Origin: Aurelia coerulea
Lineage: Eukaryota > Cnidaria > Scyphozoa > Semaeostomeae > Ulmaridae
Reading direction: 5' to 3'
Length of the DNA stretch: 64,000 nucleotides
Assembly (NCBI GenBank): GCA_039566865.1
Contig: CM076955.1
Coordinates: 18,521,501 to 18,585,500 of the forward strand
In this document: piece by piece, positions 11,957-22,118 of the stretch
Layout: each line of letters starts with the position of its first letter
Position numbering within the stretch: the first letter of the stretch is position 1
Notes under the pieces: model-generated
What the model saw: only the letters and a program-made list of their open reading frames with translations
Database searches by the model: none
Told to the model about the DNA's origin: nothing
Translations under genes and position numbers: made by a program

Positions 11957-12070
11957 GGGGTAGCCTTCGAAAGACTTAAACGCTTGACTATCAATTTGAC
12001 GGTTGGTGGTTCGAGTCCCCATCCTGTCCAGCCTGCTACGTAGAGTGAAGGGCGTCGCCAACTCTTTGCA
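11957..12070 (+). mobile_element. tRNA-derived SINE-like copy (copy 1)
   Basis: A consensus RNA polymerase III B-box, GGTTCGAGTCC, lies at 12008-12018. About 14 bases downstream, CCTGCTACGTAGAGTGAAGG (from 12032) closely matches the tail of the element near 58651 (CCTGCCACGTAGAATGAGGA), followed in both by GCRTCG and ACTCTT. Two dispersed copies sharing a B-box and a tail fit a SINE. The A-box is not clear and the cloverleaf is degenerate, so it is not called as a tRNA gene. Confidence 0.5.
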
Positions 12071-12700
12071 ATTCCAGGCAAAAGAAATCTCAAGGTGTGG
12101 TTACATAGAGAGGAAGGACTAGGGCATTGCTCAATAAACTTTTCTAAAAACTGCCTTCGGATGCTAGGTTGGCACGTAGAATAAGGAGTTTCATGAATAG
12201 ACCTTTTAGCTATTCTATAAAAGAGCCTGGATCGAACGTTATTTTTATACATTTCTATATGTGACGTTCGATCGAGTGGCGATAGAGCTTCCATTGTGCA
12301 TTTTCGAAAATTCTACAAAATGTAGCAAAATAGCGTTCAATTCTGATTCTTTTCAGAATAACTAAAAGGTCTATATCGTTGCGCACTGGTGTAATCCTCT
12401 GATTTTTCAGTCATAACAGTCACTAAAATTGGGTTGAGCATCACCACTGGAACGTAATGATAAGGCGTTGTTGTGAGGTTCTCATCTTCAATAACGTAAC
12501 AACTTCAGAATGCTTGAGGAAAAATTTAAAGGATGGAACACCAAGCAGGGCCTGTCACCGAAAAAGGAGAGCAGAGCAGGCCCTTGCTTTTTACAAGAAC
12601 TGTGCAAAGCTTGAGGCTAAATTTCATTAGGACTTCGAATCTGATGAAATACGCGGTGTCATTTGCAGAGCTTTGTGGTTGCCTTAGCGTTTCTTTTTTA
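12071..12700. other. Gene-free stretch
   Basis: No gene recognised. GTGTAATCCTCTGA (near 12390) also occurs in the SINE-like copy at 58.5 kb, so a second fragment of that family may lie here. Confidence 0.35.
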
Positions 12701-14104
12701 TCTGGAAGGCGCTTCCGACATCGCCCCTCTAAAACAAGTTGAATGTGCTAAACAGGCTTTTCATCTTAGAACATAATCATTCCTCTTTGGTTTATCTTAA
12801 GCACTTTCTAATTTTCTACGATTTAGTGCTTCAATTCTCTGTGATTTGAGAGTGGTTTGCAAGATTCAATTGATATAACGAATACAACAACACCGATGAC
12901 AAAATGCATCTGTCAGCTGGAATCTACTTTCAACAGATGGGGCGTCACCTTTGAAGTTCAGGTCCTACAGTGGCAGTAATATTCGTAGTTTCGCTCTTCG
13001 TATGACGTATTACATAATATAATTGTGGTGAAAACAGCAACGTAGCTTCAATCTGGAAGGCGCTTCCGACATCGCCCCTCTAAAACAAGTTGAAGGTCCT
13101 AAACAGGCTTTTCATCTTAGAACATAATCATTCCTCTTTGGTTTATCTTAAGCACTTTCTAATTTTCTACGATTTAGTGCTTCAATTCTCTGTGATTTGA
13201 GAGTGGTTTGCAAGATTCAACTGATATAACGGATACAACAACGCCGATGACAAAATGCATCTGTCAGCTGGAATCTACTTTCAACAGATGGGGCGTCATC
13301 TTTGAAGTTCAGGTCCTACAGTGGCAGTAATATTCGTAGTTTCGCTCTTCGTATGACGTATTACATAATATAATTGTGGTGAAAACAGCAACGTAGCTTC
13401 AATCTGGAAGGCGCTTCCGACATCGCCCCTCTAAAACAAGTTGAAGGTCCTAAACAGGCTTTTCATTTTAGAACATAATCATTCCTCTTTGGTTTATCTT
13501 AAGCACTTTCTAATTTTCTACGATTTAGTGCTTCAATTCTCTGTGATTTGAGAGTGGTTTGCAAGATTCAATTGATATAACGAATACAACAACACCGATG
13601 ACAAAATGCATCTGTCAGCTGGAATCTACTTTCAACAGATGGGGCGTCATCTTTGAAGTTCAGGTCCTACAGTGGCAGTAATATTCGTAGTTTCGCTCTT
13701 CGTATGACGTATTACATAATATAATTGTGGCGAAAACAGCAACGTAGCTTCAATCTGGAAGGCGCTTCCGACATCGCCCCTCTAAAACAAGTTGAAGGTC
13801 CTAAACAGGCTTTTCATCTTAGAACATAATCATTCCTCTTTGGTTTATCTTAAGCACTTTCTAATTTTCTACGATTTAGTGCTTCAATTCTCTGTGATTT
13901 GAGAGTGGTTTGCAAGATTCAATTGATATAACGAATACAACAACACCGATGACAAAATGCATCTGTCAGCTGGAATCTACTTTCAACAGATGGGGCGTCA
14001 CCTTTGAAGTTCAGGTCCTACAGTTGCAGTAATCTTCGTAGTTTCGCTCTTCGTATGACGTATTACATGATATAATTGTGGCGAAAACAGCAACGTAGCT
14101 TCGA
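12701..14104. repeat. Tandem array, four 351-bp units
   Basis: The landmark TCTGGAAGGCGCTTCCGACA starts at 12701, 13052, 13403 and 13754, an exact 351-bp period. The units are nearly identical (a few substitutions each), so the array is young or homogenised. Each unit contains the dyad GAAGGCGCTTCC and a CRE-like TGACGTATTACAT. There is no open frame across units and no transposon termini at the borders. It sits inside the putative SMURF intron 3. Confidence 0.95.
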
Positions 14105-16058
14105 TAAGGGGTGCCAGTTGAGGGCCTTGCAGTAAGGCTAGGATCGTGCAGATAGTTCTGTAATGGGCATATGGCACAGGAGCTGAGAGATATTATAGCT
14201 GAACAGAGATATGTGTCTGTCTTCCTTTCGATATGACGACAAACTGCACCCAAAACTGCAGAGAACCTTTCACAGTGACTTACGCTGGCTGTTTATCGAC
14301 ATACGGGGCACGAAATTTAATTTCGCAGTAACAATCTGCTGGCATCATCCAAAACTTTTGTCATATGGTACCTCCTTGTCCAGAAGTGCATTGCTACTGT
14401 GCTGCGCACATCGCGCCGACAGCTGCCCAATAAGCGACCCATCATTTTGGCTAACACTACTTAAGGGGCCTAGCAAAATGTCCTCAATATATAAAATACG
14501 ATTCTACCAAAACTTAAAATCCTTGAAATCTCGAAACTGATCATCTCGTTTCGAATGGAGTTTGGACCACAAATTCTTGACTCTTACATCTCAAATTTTG
14601 CCCCCTCCCCTCCTGAAAATGTGCCTGTCCAGTGCCCTTGATGTTAATATGTCATGGTCCTTTGTTTTGCTCTGTTCTATCTACATTCCCAAATCTGTTT
14701 ACATTTAAAAGCTTGAAGCTTCAATCTGGGCCTAATTTCACCTTGGACGGTCTTATCATAATGTAAAGACAAGGTTATCGGCTGAGGCAGCTGGCCGGTA
14801 CGATGGTCTGTCCTGTTATGGCGTCCACAACTGTCAACTTTTCTTTACGGAAAATCTCTGCTATCAGAAGGTGATGCGATACTCCAAAATCATTTTTACA
14901 GGGATCTTCTCTTTGCAAATGAACAAATCAGTTGTGAAGGCAACTTTGGGAGTTAAGTGGTAAAACGGGTTTGAAACACAATCTCCTATGACTGTGGAAG
15001 GTGACTCTTCAAAGATCTGGTATGCTATGAATTACTTGGCAACGAACTAATCAAGTGATATAACCTTGAAATCTCTCTCTGTGACAACTAAAGTGGTTTT
15101 CAAAGCTACTAGGCTCGGGCTATTAAACATGTCCTCGGGGACTTTGGATTTTTAAGAGACTGGTGTTAAGGTGGCTGCATGTAGATAGATTTAAAATAAA
15201 CTTGATGAGGACCAAAGATACGTTCCTCTATTGAAACGTTCCCTTTACTTCAAGACCTCTCGATGACGAGATTCTTCTGACTGACAACACAAAGCTTCTT
15301 CAGAAAGACACCACAACACATGACCGCAACCTCACCAAAGAACAGTTTCTCAATTTTCGAAAATTCCAATGCATGTCTTGAAAAGAGCTCCTGCTAACCC
15401 AATGGCTGTGCGGTCCCTGTTAGACTACCCAGACAGAGACATAGGAACCGGGGGGCACTGGGGGTACGTGTCCCCCAAGATTTTGTAATAAACAAAGAAG
15501 TGCCCTTCAAGTGTAGTGCCCCCCCTAAATTTGAGATAATTTAATAATTTGAAGCTAATTCTCCATTTCGGAGCAGTTACCCAACAACTGGGTACACAAG
15601 CTGGTGCTAATATTTTTAGCCAATCCTTATTTGCAGAAATTTTGTAGCGTTTTGTTGATACTTTTGAGTACTTCGGATTTATTTTTAGCCAAACAAGTCT
15701 TTTTCATCTTGGGTTTTTGAGAGAAATTTGGGCAATCCCATAAGTGTTCGATGTATTCCTCATGGGACCCACATCTCCTATGTATTCCTATGTCCCTGTA
15801 CCCAGAGACATTTAAGCTAACTTGCTGAAGAATATCAAATTTTTAAACTCATAACTAACTACCTTGAGATTATTATTATCAATCTACCACTTTTCTAATA
15901 AAATTCTATAAATAAAGAATTTCCCTTTATATTATTCATTATTAAGTTATACTGTTTTTAAAGATCTTGTCTTCACATTTTCAAACAATTGTGTGGGGGA
16001 TAAAAGCCAACAAACCAAACAACCACAAAAATTAGAGAAATAATAATATAATACTCAC
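14105..16058. other. Gene-free stretch, intron 3 of SMURF
   Basis: Immediately downstream of SMURF exon 3 on the minus strand. I searched for the expected next C2 exon (conserved VWNHKK and QGAGFLG motifs) and did not find it here or further left. Plus-strand frames at 14211-14540 and around 15250-15380 are open but unrecognised. A short C/G-rich patch lies near 15440-15530. Confidence 0.45.
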
Positions 16059-16167
16059 AGGTCATAATGCTGATTCCACTTTGGGTCTAAGGTTCCCTTG
16101 ACAGACCTTGTTGAATGACATTGGCCACTGGCATCTACTGCTATTCTTGCAAATGGATCTGGCAGCC
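16059..16167 (-). CDS. smurf: SMURF HECT E3 ligase, coding exon 3 (C2 domain)
   Basis: This exon encodes the core of the C2 domain of a SMURF protein. The family attaches ubiquitin to SMAD transcription factors and BMP/TGF-beta receptors, and its C2 domain binds membrane phospholipids. The translation contains LPDPFAR, SGQCHST and LDPKWNQHYD, near-identical to vertebrate SMURF1/2, including DPF and DPKWN, which in C2 domains mark the loops and strands around the ligand site. On the minus strand the acceptor is TTTCTTTGCGTAG and the donor is GTGAGTAT. The exon is 109 bp and enters in phase 1: two bases complete an Arg codon begun in exon 2. It ends two bases into the next Leu codon. Vertebrate SMURF genes have, from memory, an intron at the same place. 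The following exons are not in the window. Confidence 0.93.
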
Positions 16168-16330
16168 CTACGCAAAGAAATGTGCACAAATTAATCAACC
16201 ATGCTCATAGGTTAAAAATTTGAGCTTAGGTAGCAAGGTGCAAAAAAGCACCCAACCTTGTGACAAGTGGTGGGGAAATATCTATAAACATTCCTGTTTT
16301 ACCAAAATTTAGTGCTGGTTGATCCCTGAA

Positions 16331-16565
16331 AGGGTCTGTGAATCAACAGATCAAAGTTGTTGTTCCCAGCCATTTTGGTATGGGTCAGTCAAAAGAACTT
16401 TAATTAATGTTTCAGGTAAGCACCGCCTAGGGGTGGCACCAGGGGAAAGGGTCTGTGAATCAACAGATCAAAGTTGTTGTTCCCAGCCTTTTTGGTATGG
16501 GTCAGTCAAAAGAACTTTAATTAATGTTTCAGGTAAGCACCGCCCAGGGGTGGCACCAGGGGAGG
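16331..16565. repeat. 117-bp tandem duplication
   Basis: AGGGTCTGTGAATCAACAGA starts at 16331 and again at 16448, and the two copies are almost identical over about 117 bp. Each copy ends in GGGGTGGCACCAGGGG, which in the second copy is the left terminus of the hAT-like element starting at 16545. The unit is a multiple of three, so one plus-strand frame stays open across both copies, but no protein is recognised. It lies in SMURF intron 2. Confidence 0.9.
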
Positions 16566-16742
16566 GCTAGGGGGGCTACAGCCCCCTCATCGGGAGCATC
16601 TAGCCCCCCATTGGAGGACATTTTGGGTTCTTGTCGGAGGAATTTGGAAAATGACGCATGAAAACTGCATTTTCTAGCCATTTTAGCCCCCCCTGTCGGG
16701 AGCTCCAGCCCCTCTGTCGGAAGATTCCTGGTGCTACCCCTG
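16545..16742. mobile_element. hAT-like MITE, 8-bp TSD
   Basis: Termini CAGGGGTGGCACCAGG and its complement (ending 16742) differ at one position. The flanking 8-mers GCACCGCC (16537-16544) and GCACCACC (16743-16750) match at 7 of 8. The CAGGGGTGGC end with an 8-bp duplication is the usual hAT pattern. The interior is C/G-rich with repeated AGCCCCCC and TGTCGG. Non-coding; in SMURF intron 2. Confidence 0.75.
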
Positions 16743-16750
16743 GCACCACC

Positions 16751-19386
16751 ACAATCTTTAAAAGAATATTTGTAGCAAAAGCCTCACAATGAATGAAGCA
16801 TGTTTGAAAATTAAGTCCCATCAAATGGAAATATAAAATGACAACTACAGGAACAAAGGCTGAATTAGCATAAAGACCAAAGATTTAACATTTCCTATCA
16901 AGTGAATTCCTATGAAAAAAGGCCAAACATATGATGAGAAAGATAATTGTTCTGCAATTGCCACTTGACCTTGAATATCATACCACAAGACTGACCTTTC
17001 TGAAATACAAATACTCTAAGGTTGGTGAAAGTAAACATAGCATAGACCATAGATCAAGTGTCTCATTTGACTGGAATGTGAGTAAATATATCAGACACAA
17101 TCACAGTTCCTTGTCCTAGCTTCATGTTCAGTCAACTTACATCCTATTAATTTTCAGTTTATTAAAACTTTGGGGATCCGTTTCTTGTCAATGCTATTCA
17201 GTATTTTTGAATCATAAACCTTCTTAATTTAGTACCATTTTGCAGACACCTGTCCAGTGAATTCAATCAGGCAGTGCAAATAAGTAAAAGTAAGAGGGGA
17301 TGGTCTGAAGGCAAGGTGCATTTATATTGATAATCTACAGGGACACCTAGGAGAACTTTGAGGTTGTGGAGGAAGGTATGTGAGAGCAATTTGAAAATTT
17401 TAGGAGCAGAATGTTTTCCTTTTGGGGGCAATGGACATGCTTTGGAAAAGGTGACATTTTAGATAGTTCTGCTACAAAAAAATATCTTTTTTCCGGCATG
17501 GTTCTCCAGAAAATGTCATATTTTCATCTCACTTCGGAATGGTGCTCCTGTCAATTTTTTGGAGTGGTTCAAAATTATCGAAATAAGAGTAAATTTGTCT
17601 ATGAGGTCCACAAAATAGCAACCCAAACTGACATTGACAGGAGTTTGAATTTCTCACAATTTGTTGATATGCTCTCTGACAAAATGAAATAAATTTGCCA
17701 CCAAGGGCTGATTCATAGCCCCTTCTCGTTCAAACTTTAATACATTTACTCTATGAATGAAAATGTTCTAGGATTTAGAAAACTTGTGCCTACAGACCCA
17801 GCCTGGAATTGAGCCTCCCACCAAAGATATCTGGTGGACAGACTCACTCAAAAGACTCAAACAATATAGAAATAACAAGAGAACAAACAAAATTGGTGTG
17901 AGTCTTGGTGGACAGCATAAACAGATTCCATCAGGGTTGCAGACCTCAAGCAAATCAATCCAGTCTGTTTGTGCCTGGATTTGTTTGTTTATTGCAGAGT
18001 GAGCACAAAATTGAAAAATTACCTGGGTTGTGCCAGACAGCATTGAAAATGATGATATAATTTTGAGTATACTCAATTAGGTATTGTGCAATTCAAAGAG
18101 TAATTAATGCAATTTTTCTGAAGAAACCTTTTGGTGTCAGAGAACAAAAGCAGGACAACACAATTCTGTAAAATAAGCTAATAAACTATAATCGCTTCTC
18201 TGCAATAAACATTTTTGTTCCTTTGCAAATCACCATCACAATGTGAAAGTTTGAAAACAGCTCATTTTGGTGAAAAAAACTCAATTATGGTTTGAAAAAT
18301 TTTTGAAAAATCTTTCTCTATTCTATTTCATTCCAATTGAGGGTGTAAATTGCACCAAAATAAGAAAATCACATAAGATAATGAAATTAGGAAGGAAAAC
18401 TCAGAACAACTGAGGTTTACCATACTAAAGGGGGAAGTTCTCACAATTCAGAAAACTGGACCTGGCCCTCTATTACTTTCTATATTCTGTCCAACTAACA
18501 TCATCTAAAACTGGAAAATTTAGTCCATTCTTCAATGGTTTGTATACATACATTTTTGTATAAGAAACTGGCTACAAGAAACTCAAATCTCAGACTGCCA
18601 ATAATTAAGAAACTCCAGTTAGGAAAATATAACTTAAAGAAAGTATCTATGTTGACAAAGGAAATCTTTGATATATTTTTACCTTATTTTTGCTTGTTGT
18701 ATCATATTAGTAGGTACTTGAGTAATGTCTAAACATTGGAACTAGGCTTGAAAAAACTTTGTTTCAAATGTTCAGGAGGGAACAGGTAGCGAACATGAAG
18801 ATTTTTTTTAACCTTTAAGAAAAACCTTTCAGTACTGGCCCAAAATTCTCAAATTTCTTATGAAAAAATATTTGTACTGTAATAAATTATTTTTCAGTCC
18901 AAAAAATTTGGCATTATCTAAATATTTCAACCTAAACAGGCTCTGTAACTCCTGAAATCTAGAATTTCTTGAAATATCTTGTTTCCAGAAATCTTGCAGT
19001 GGTGTCAGCCTGGCTATGGCAAATAGGAGTGTCCTGGAAAGGTGCAAAGGCTGCACATGGGACTTATGGATGGTGTAGTGTATTTATTTTCTCCTACTCA
19101 ATTTTCTAATTTTCTCTGGGCAGTAGAGTACTCCACATGCCCATTGGGAGAGGGGTAACACTTCTTTTTTATATTTGGACAGTAAAGTGATGTTGCACAA
19201 TCAATTTCCAAGTGATTTCTATTCAGATGGGAGAAGTTGTTGGCCCTGGGGAGTTTTCTTTCATTGTAACTAAGCTTCAGCAAAATTTCATAACTGGTAG
19301 ATCATACTTTGCCTGAGATATTCTTGTACGAAATTAGCCCAGCATCAACACTGAAATTTTACAAAGAAAAATGATTTTATACTTAC
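16751..19386 (-). other. SMURF intron 2, remainder
   Basis: Intron 2 runs from 19386 down to 16168 on the minus strand. Besides the duplication and the hAT-like MITE, a stretch near 18550-18650 with TATAAGAAACTGGCTACAAG resembles the ends of the CACGTTT MITE family. Open frames at 17411-17692 and 17784-18002 (plus) are unrecognised and read as chance. Confidence 0.6.
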
Positions 19387-19425
19387 GGAAGAAATCTCTT
19401 TTCACCAGATTCTTTGCACATAAAA
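19387..19425 (-). CDS. smurf: SMURF coding exon 2 (39-bp miniexon)
   Basis: This exon encodes the first strand of the C2 domain: LCAKNLVKRDFFR, almost identical to the same segment in vertebrate SMURF1/2. It is only 39 bp. The acceptor is TCTGTTTTAG and the donor is GTAAGT on the minus strand. Its first two bases complete an Ile codon begun by the last A of exon 1, and its last base begins the Arg codon completed by exon 3. Both joins therefore keep the frame, the strongest evidence for the model. A very short exon here also exists in vertebrate SMURF genes (from memory). The neighbouring introns are about 1.57 kb and 3.22 kb. Confidence 0.95.
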
Positions 19426-20995
19426 CTAAAACAGAATAAATGTCAAAACGGATAAGGAGTTGTAAAATAAAAACCTCTGGTTGGAGGCAAAATGTTGGGA
19501 TCATTTTTCATTCCTTGAAACTCCATATCAAGAGTAAAGCCTTTTGAGATCAACTTTAGTGGGAAGAAATAAATCTTACGCCAAACTTTAATGATATTAG
19601 CACGGAATTAAGGTTTGACGAAATAGGCCCCAGAGCGAGCTGTTTTTGATTCAAGCGTTTTTCGCAGCTCATTAGGTGCAGTCTAATGTGCATGAATATC
19701 GGAAGTCATCAAATTCTGGCACGGTTTCCTGTGTCGAAGTATCCAAATCAACCATATTGAAATAAACTTACATTCCTGCTTTGGTCATCAAAAATTCTTG
19801 TTTACGACTTTTCGATGGCGACTGATATTTTAGTTTCAAAAAGGTATTGGCATTCTAAGTACAGATCAGATATTTGCGTTTCGTTTTGACGAGTCAAAGT
19901 TAATCACAATTGTTGTCTGCTGTGAAATCGCCTTCCAACTTAGCGTGAAAAGTATCGCAAAATCTTACTAAAATCACGTCTATATCATAACAGACAAGTT
20001 AGCACATTTCCCTTGTTTTGGTATATTTCCTACTTAGTAATATGTCGCTAACATTCAACATTGCTGTTTGAATAGCCAAGTTGGCAAACAAAAATAAGTT
20101 GGTAACAATTGCGGTTAAATATTATTAGTCCTGAAAACAAAGAATCAGACAATATTTCTAGTAATTTGATGTTTCATTTTCATGATCATAAAGAGCATAC
20201 GTTGTAACTGATCTAGAGTTAGGAAATTCCAAAAATGGAAGTAAAACAGCGAAACAAAGCGTTGATTACCAGGGTCAAGTAGCTTTCTGATACGCAGTCG
20301 CCACATGAAACTGCTTTTGACCAATAAACATAGAATTGTTTACGACTGAGTTCCCAACATGGTGTTTCTTTAATGATTACACAAACTTCAGGCATCCAAG
20401 AGGCCGATCGACGTGTTAAAAGTTTAGGTAAAGTTGGGATTATCGCTGGAATGCATTGAAAATGACGGGCATGAGTACTTCGACAATGGCAGAGGATAGG
20501 AAATGCATTTAAAACCGCCGAACAGGCTACCCTTGCCTTGTTTCATATTTACTCCAAATGAGCAAACTATTCCATCGAAAAGCACTGATCTTAGAAGATC
20601 CTACAGTTTAAAGGGCCCTGCCTCTTCAAAATTTATCAGTTTGAGGGTCAGATAGCAGAGAAACTTGCTAAAATCATTAAGACAGTTTCAGCATTTTCAG
20701 AGATATTTCTGTCCATGCCTTGAATCGAAGATCACCCATTTAGTCATGTAACATGTAAATTACTGAAACAGCGATCATAGCAAGTATGTACTACGAGACA
20801 TAAATAAACATGGTCGCGGGCGTACAAAATGTAATATATTTCCAGAATAACAAGAAATGGCACATCAACAAACGAACACGATTAATCTTCACACGAGAAC
20901 GAATCTAAATTTGAAAACATCGGACAAAACACGGCGACATTTATTGAGGGCAGAGGAACGTTCACTGACACAACGGCCTAATAATATCTACTCAC
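19426..20995 (-). other. SMURF intron 1
   Basis: Bounded by donor GTGAGT (complement of 20990-20995) and acceptor TTTTAG (ending at 19426). It contains no recognised repeat terminus or RNA gene. Confidence 0.8.
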
Positions 20996-21044
20996 TCGTA
21001 ACACGCAGCTTCGTTGGAACGTATCTTCTTTCGAGGCTACTCAT
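20996..21044 (-). CDS. smurf: SMURF coding exon 1, start codon
   Basis: The coding start is set at the ATG complementing 21042-21044. The product begins MSSLERRYVPTKLRVT and continues with Ile across the splice into exon 2, matching the position and spacing of the KIRLTV segment in vertebrate SMURFs. An in-frame TGA lies 11 codons upstream with no other ATG between, which supports this start. The exon is 49 coding bases and ends at the donor GTGAGT. The head before the C2 strand is shorter than in human SMURF1 and differs in sequence, which is common for this variable tip. Whether an upstream non-coding exon exists cannot be told. The gene runs leftwards; no head-to-head partner was recognised. 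Confidence 0.92.
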
Positions 21045-21213
21045 CGTTGTATTTGAATCTTCAAGAGTACTTCTTCATGGTTTATGATGCGAAATGTAGT
21101 CTTGTTTCTTGCGATCGAAAGGGAAAACAATGTTAACTTGATAACACAGTCGATTCAAGTCGCTCGCTGCATGATCAACCTCAGTGGAAGGGTTTCGTCG
21201 AGTTCATTTCAAG

Positions 21214-21232
21214 TCACGTGATATTGACCAAT
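21214..21232 (-). promoter_or_regulatory. Candidate SMURF promoter: E-box plus CCAAT box
   Basis: The palindromic E-box TCACGTGA (21214-21221) and GACCAAT (ending 21232), 7 bases apart, lie about 170-190 bp upstream of the SMURF ATG. This spacing suits a TATA-less housekeeping promoter bound by USF/MYC-family and NF-Y factors. Assignment is by motif and position only. Confidence 0.4.
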
Positions 21233-21594
21233 CATAGACAAGACCGGCTCCTACTGACATGCTAGACACGGAAATGCAGAACAAAATGAGGAACGGAGCC
21301 AATTACTGGACAAGAGAGCAATGTCCTGAAAGCAAAACCCAAATACACGGCCAAGAGTGTATAACTTCCAAAAAAGGATACGAGATTTTCTTAAACAATA
21401 ACATTTCAGGGATATTTTACGGAGTTTGTTGAAAACCAAAGGATATTTGCCAAAGGTGTACGAGATTTTTACAGATTGATACGCCCCAAGAAACTCATTA
21501 TAAGAAACTGAGCTCTCAGATCACCAGCATATCAAAATCTTGAAACTTCGATTGAAAGCAATTTTATAAAAATTTCAATACTCCGCCTCTAGTC

Positions 21595-21690
21595 CAACCA
21601 CGTCCCCAGGGTCTTTTGTCATACTGGGACAGGGAAACGGCTCTCGTCGTCTTCATCCTGATATGACAAAAGGCCATGGGGACGAAATTG
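21595..21690. repeat. Short foldback repeat
   Basis: CGTCCCCAGGGTCTTTTGTC near 21601 is complemented by GACAAAAGGCCATGGGGACG near 21665-21684. The CGTCCCCAGGGCC motif recurs at 58.49 kb next to the SINE-like copy. It is probably the end of a small MITE; it abuts the CACGTTT MITE. Confidence 0.6.
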
Positions 21691-21696
21691 GGCCTA

Positions 21697-22118
21697 CACG
21701 TTTTTTTTTTATAAGAAACTGGTTTATAAGAAACTAGTACTACGATGACCAAAAATTTAAGAAACTCTAGTACTACGCTCAAGAACAGATAAGAAACTCT
21801 AAAACTTTATTTCTGTATGTCTCTCTTATTCTATGTGTCTCTAACACAGGTATCTTTATCTTTTCTTGACTTTTAACTGCAAAATTGGTAAATTTTTGCC
21901 TTAATGTGCATGACTTCTTCTTGATGACAATGTAAATGCAAAATGGAAGCCCTTTGTCGAGAAGAAGGCTCAACTTCGAACAATATCGCAATTTTAGGCC
22001 CAAAAAAATAAGAAACTAATTAAGAAACTTTTACTACTAAAACACCGAAATTTTCATGCGAAATTAAGAAACTTTTAGTACTAAGTGCTGATCCAAGTTT
22101 CTTATAAAAAAAAACGTG
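21697..22118. mobile_element. MITE, TA-flanked, CACGTTT termini (copy 2)
   Basis: Same family as 8244-8629: left end CACGTTTTTTTTTTATAAG, right end its complement, TA on each side. The interior is closely similar to copy 1 but about 36 bp longer near the right end, with extra AAGAAACT motifs. Non-autonomous; it lies upstream of the SMURF promoter. Confidence 0.82.

Noticed and set aside
12008..12018. Functional tRNA gene
   Set aside because: The B-box is good, but no acceptor stem or clear A-box can be folded; shared tail with 58.65 kb points to a SINE.
12701..14104. CRISPR-like array
   Set aside because: Units are 351 bp, contiguous and without unique spacers; the genome is eukaryotic.
14211..14540. 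109-codon plus-strand ORF as a gene
   Set aside because: No recognised domain, no splice context, and the sequence contains a Cys/His scatter without a zinc-finger spacing.
17411..18002. Two ORFs in SMURF intron 2 as extra exons
   Set aside because: They are on the plus strand, opposite to SMURF, and no homology is visible.
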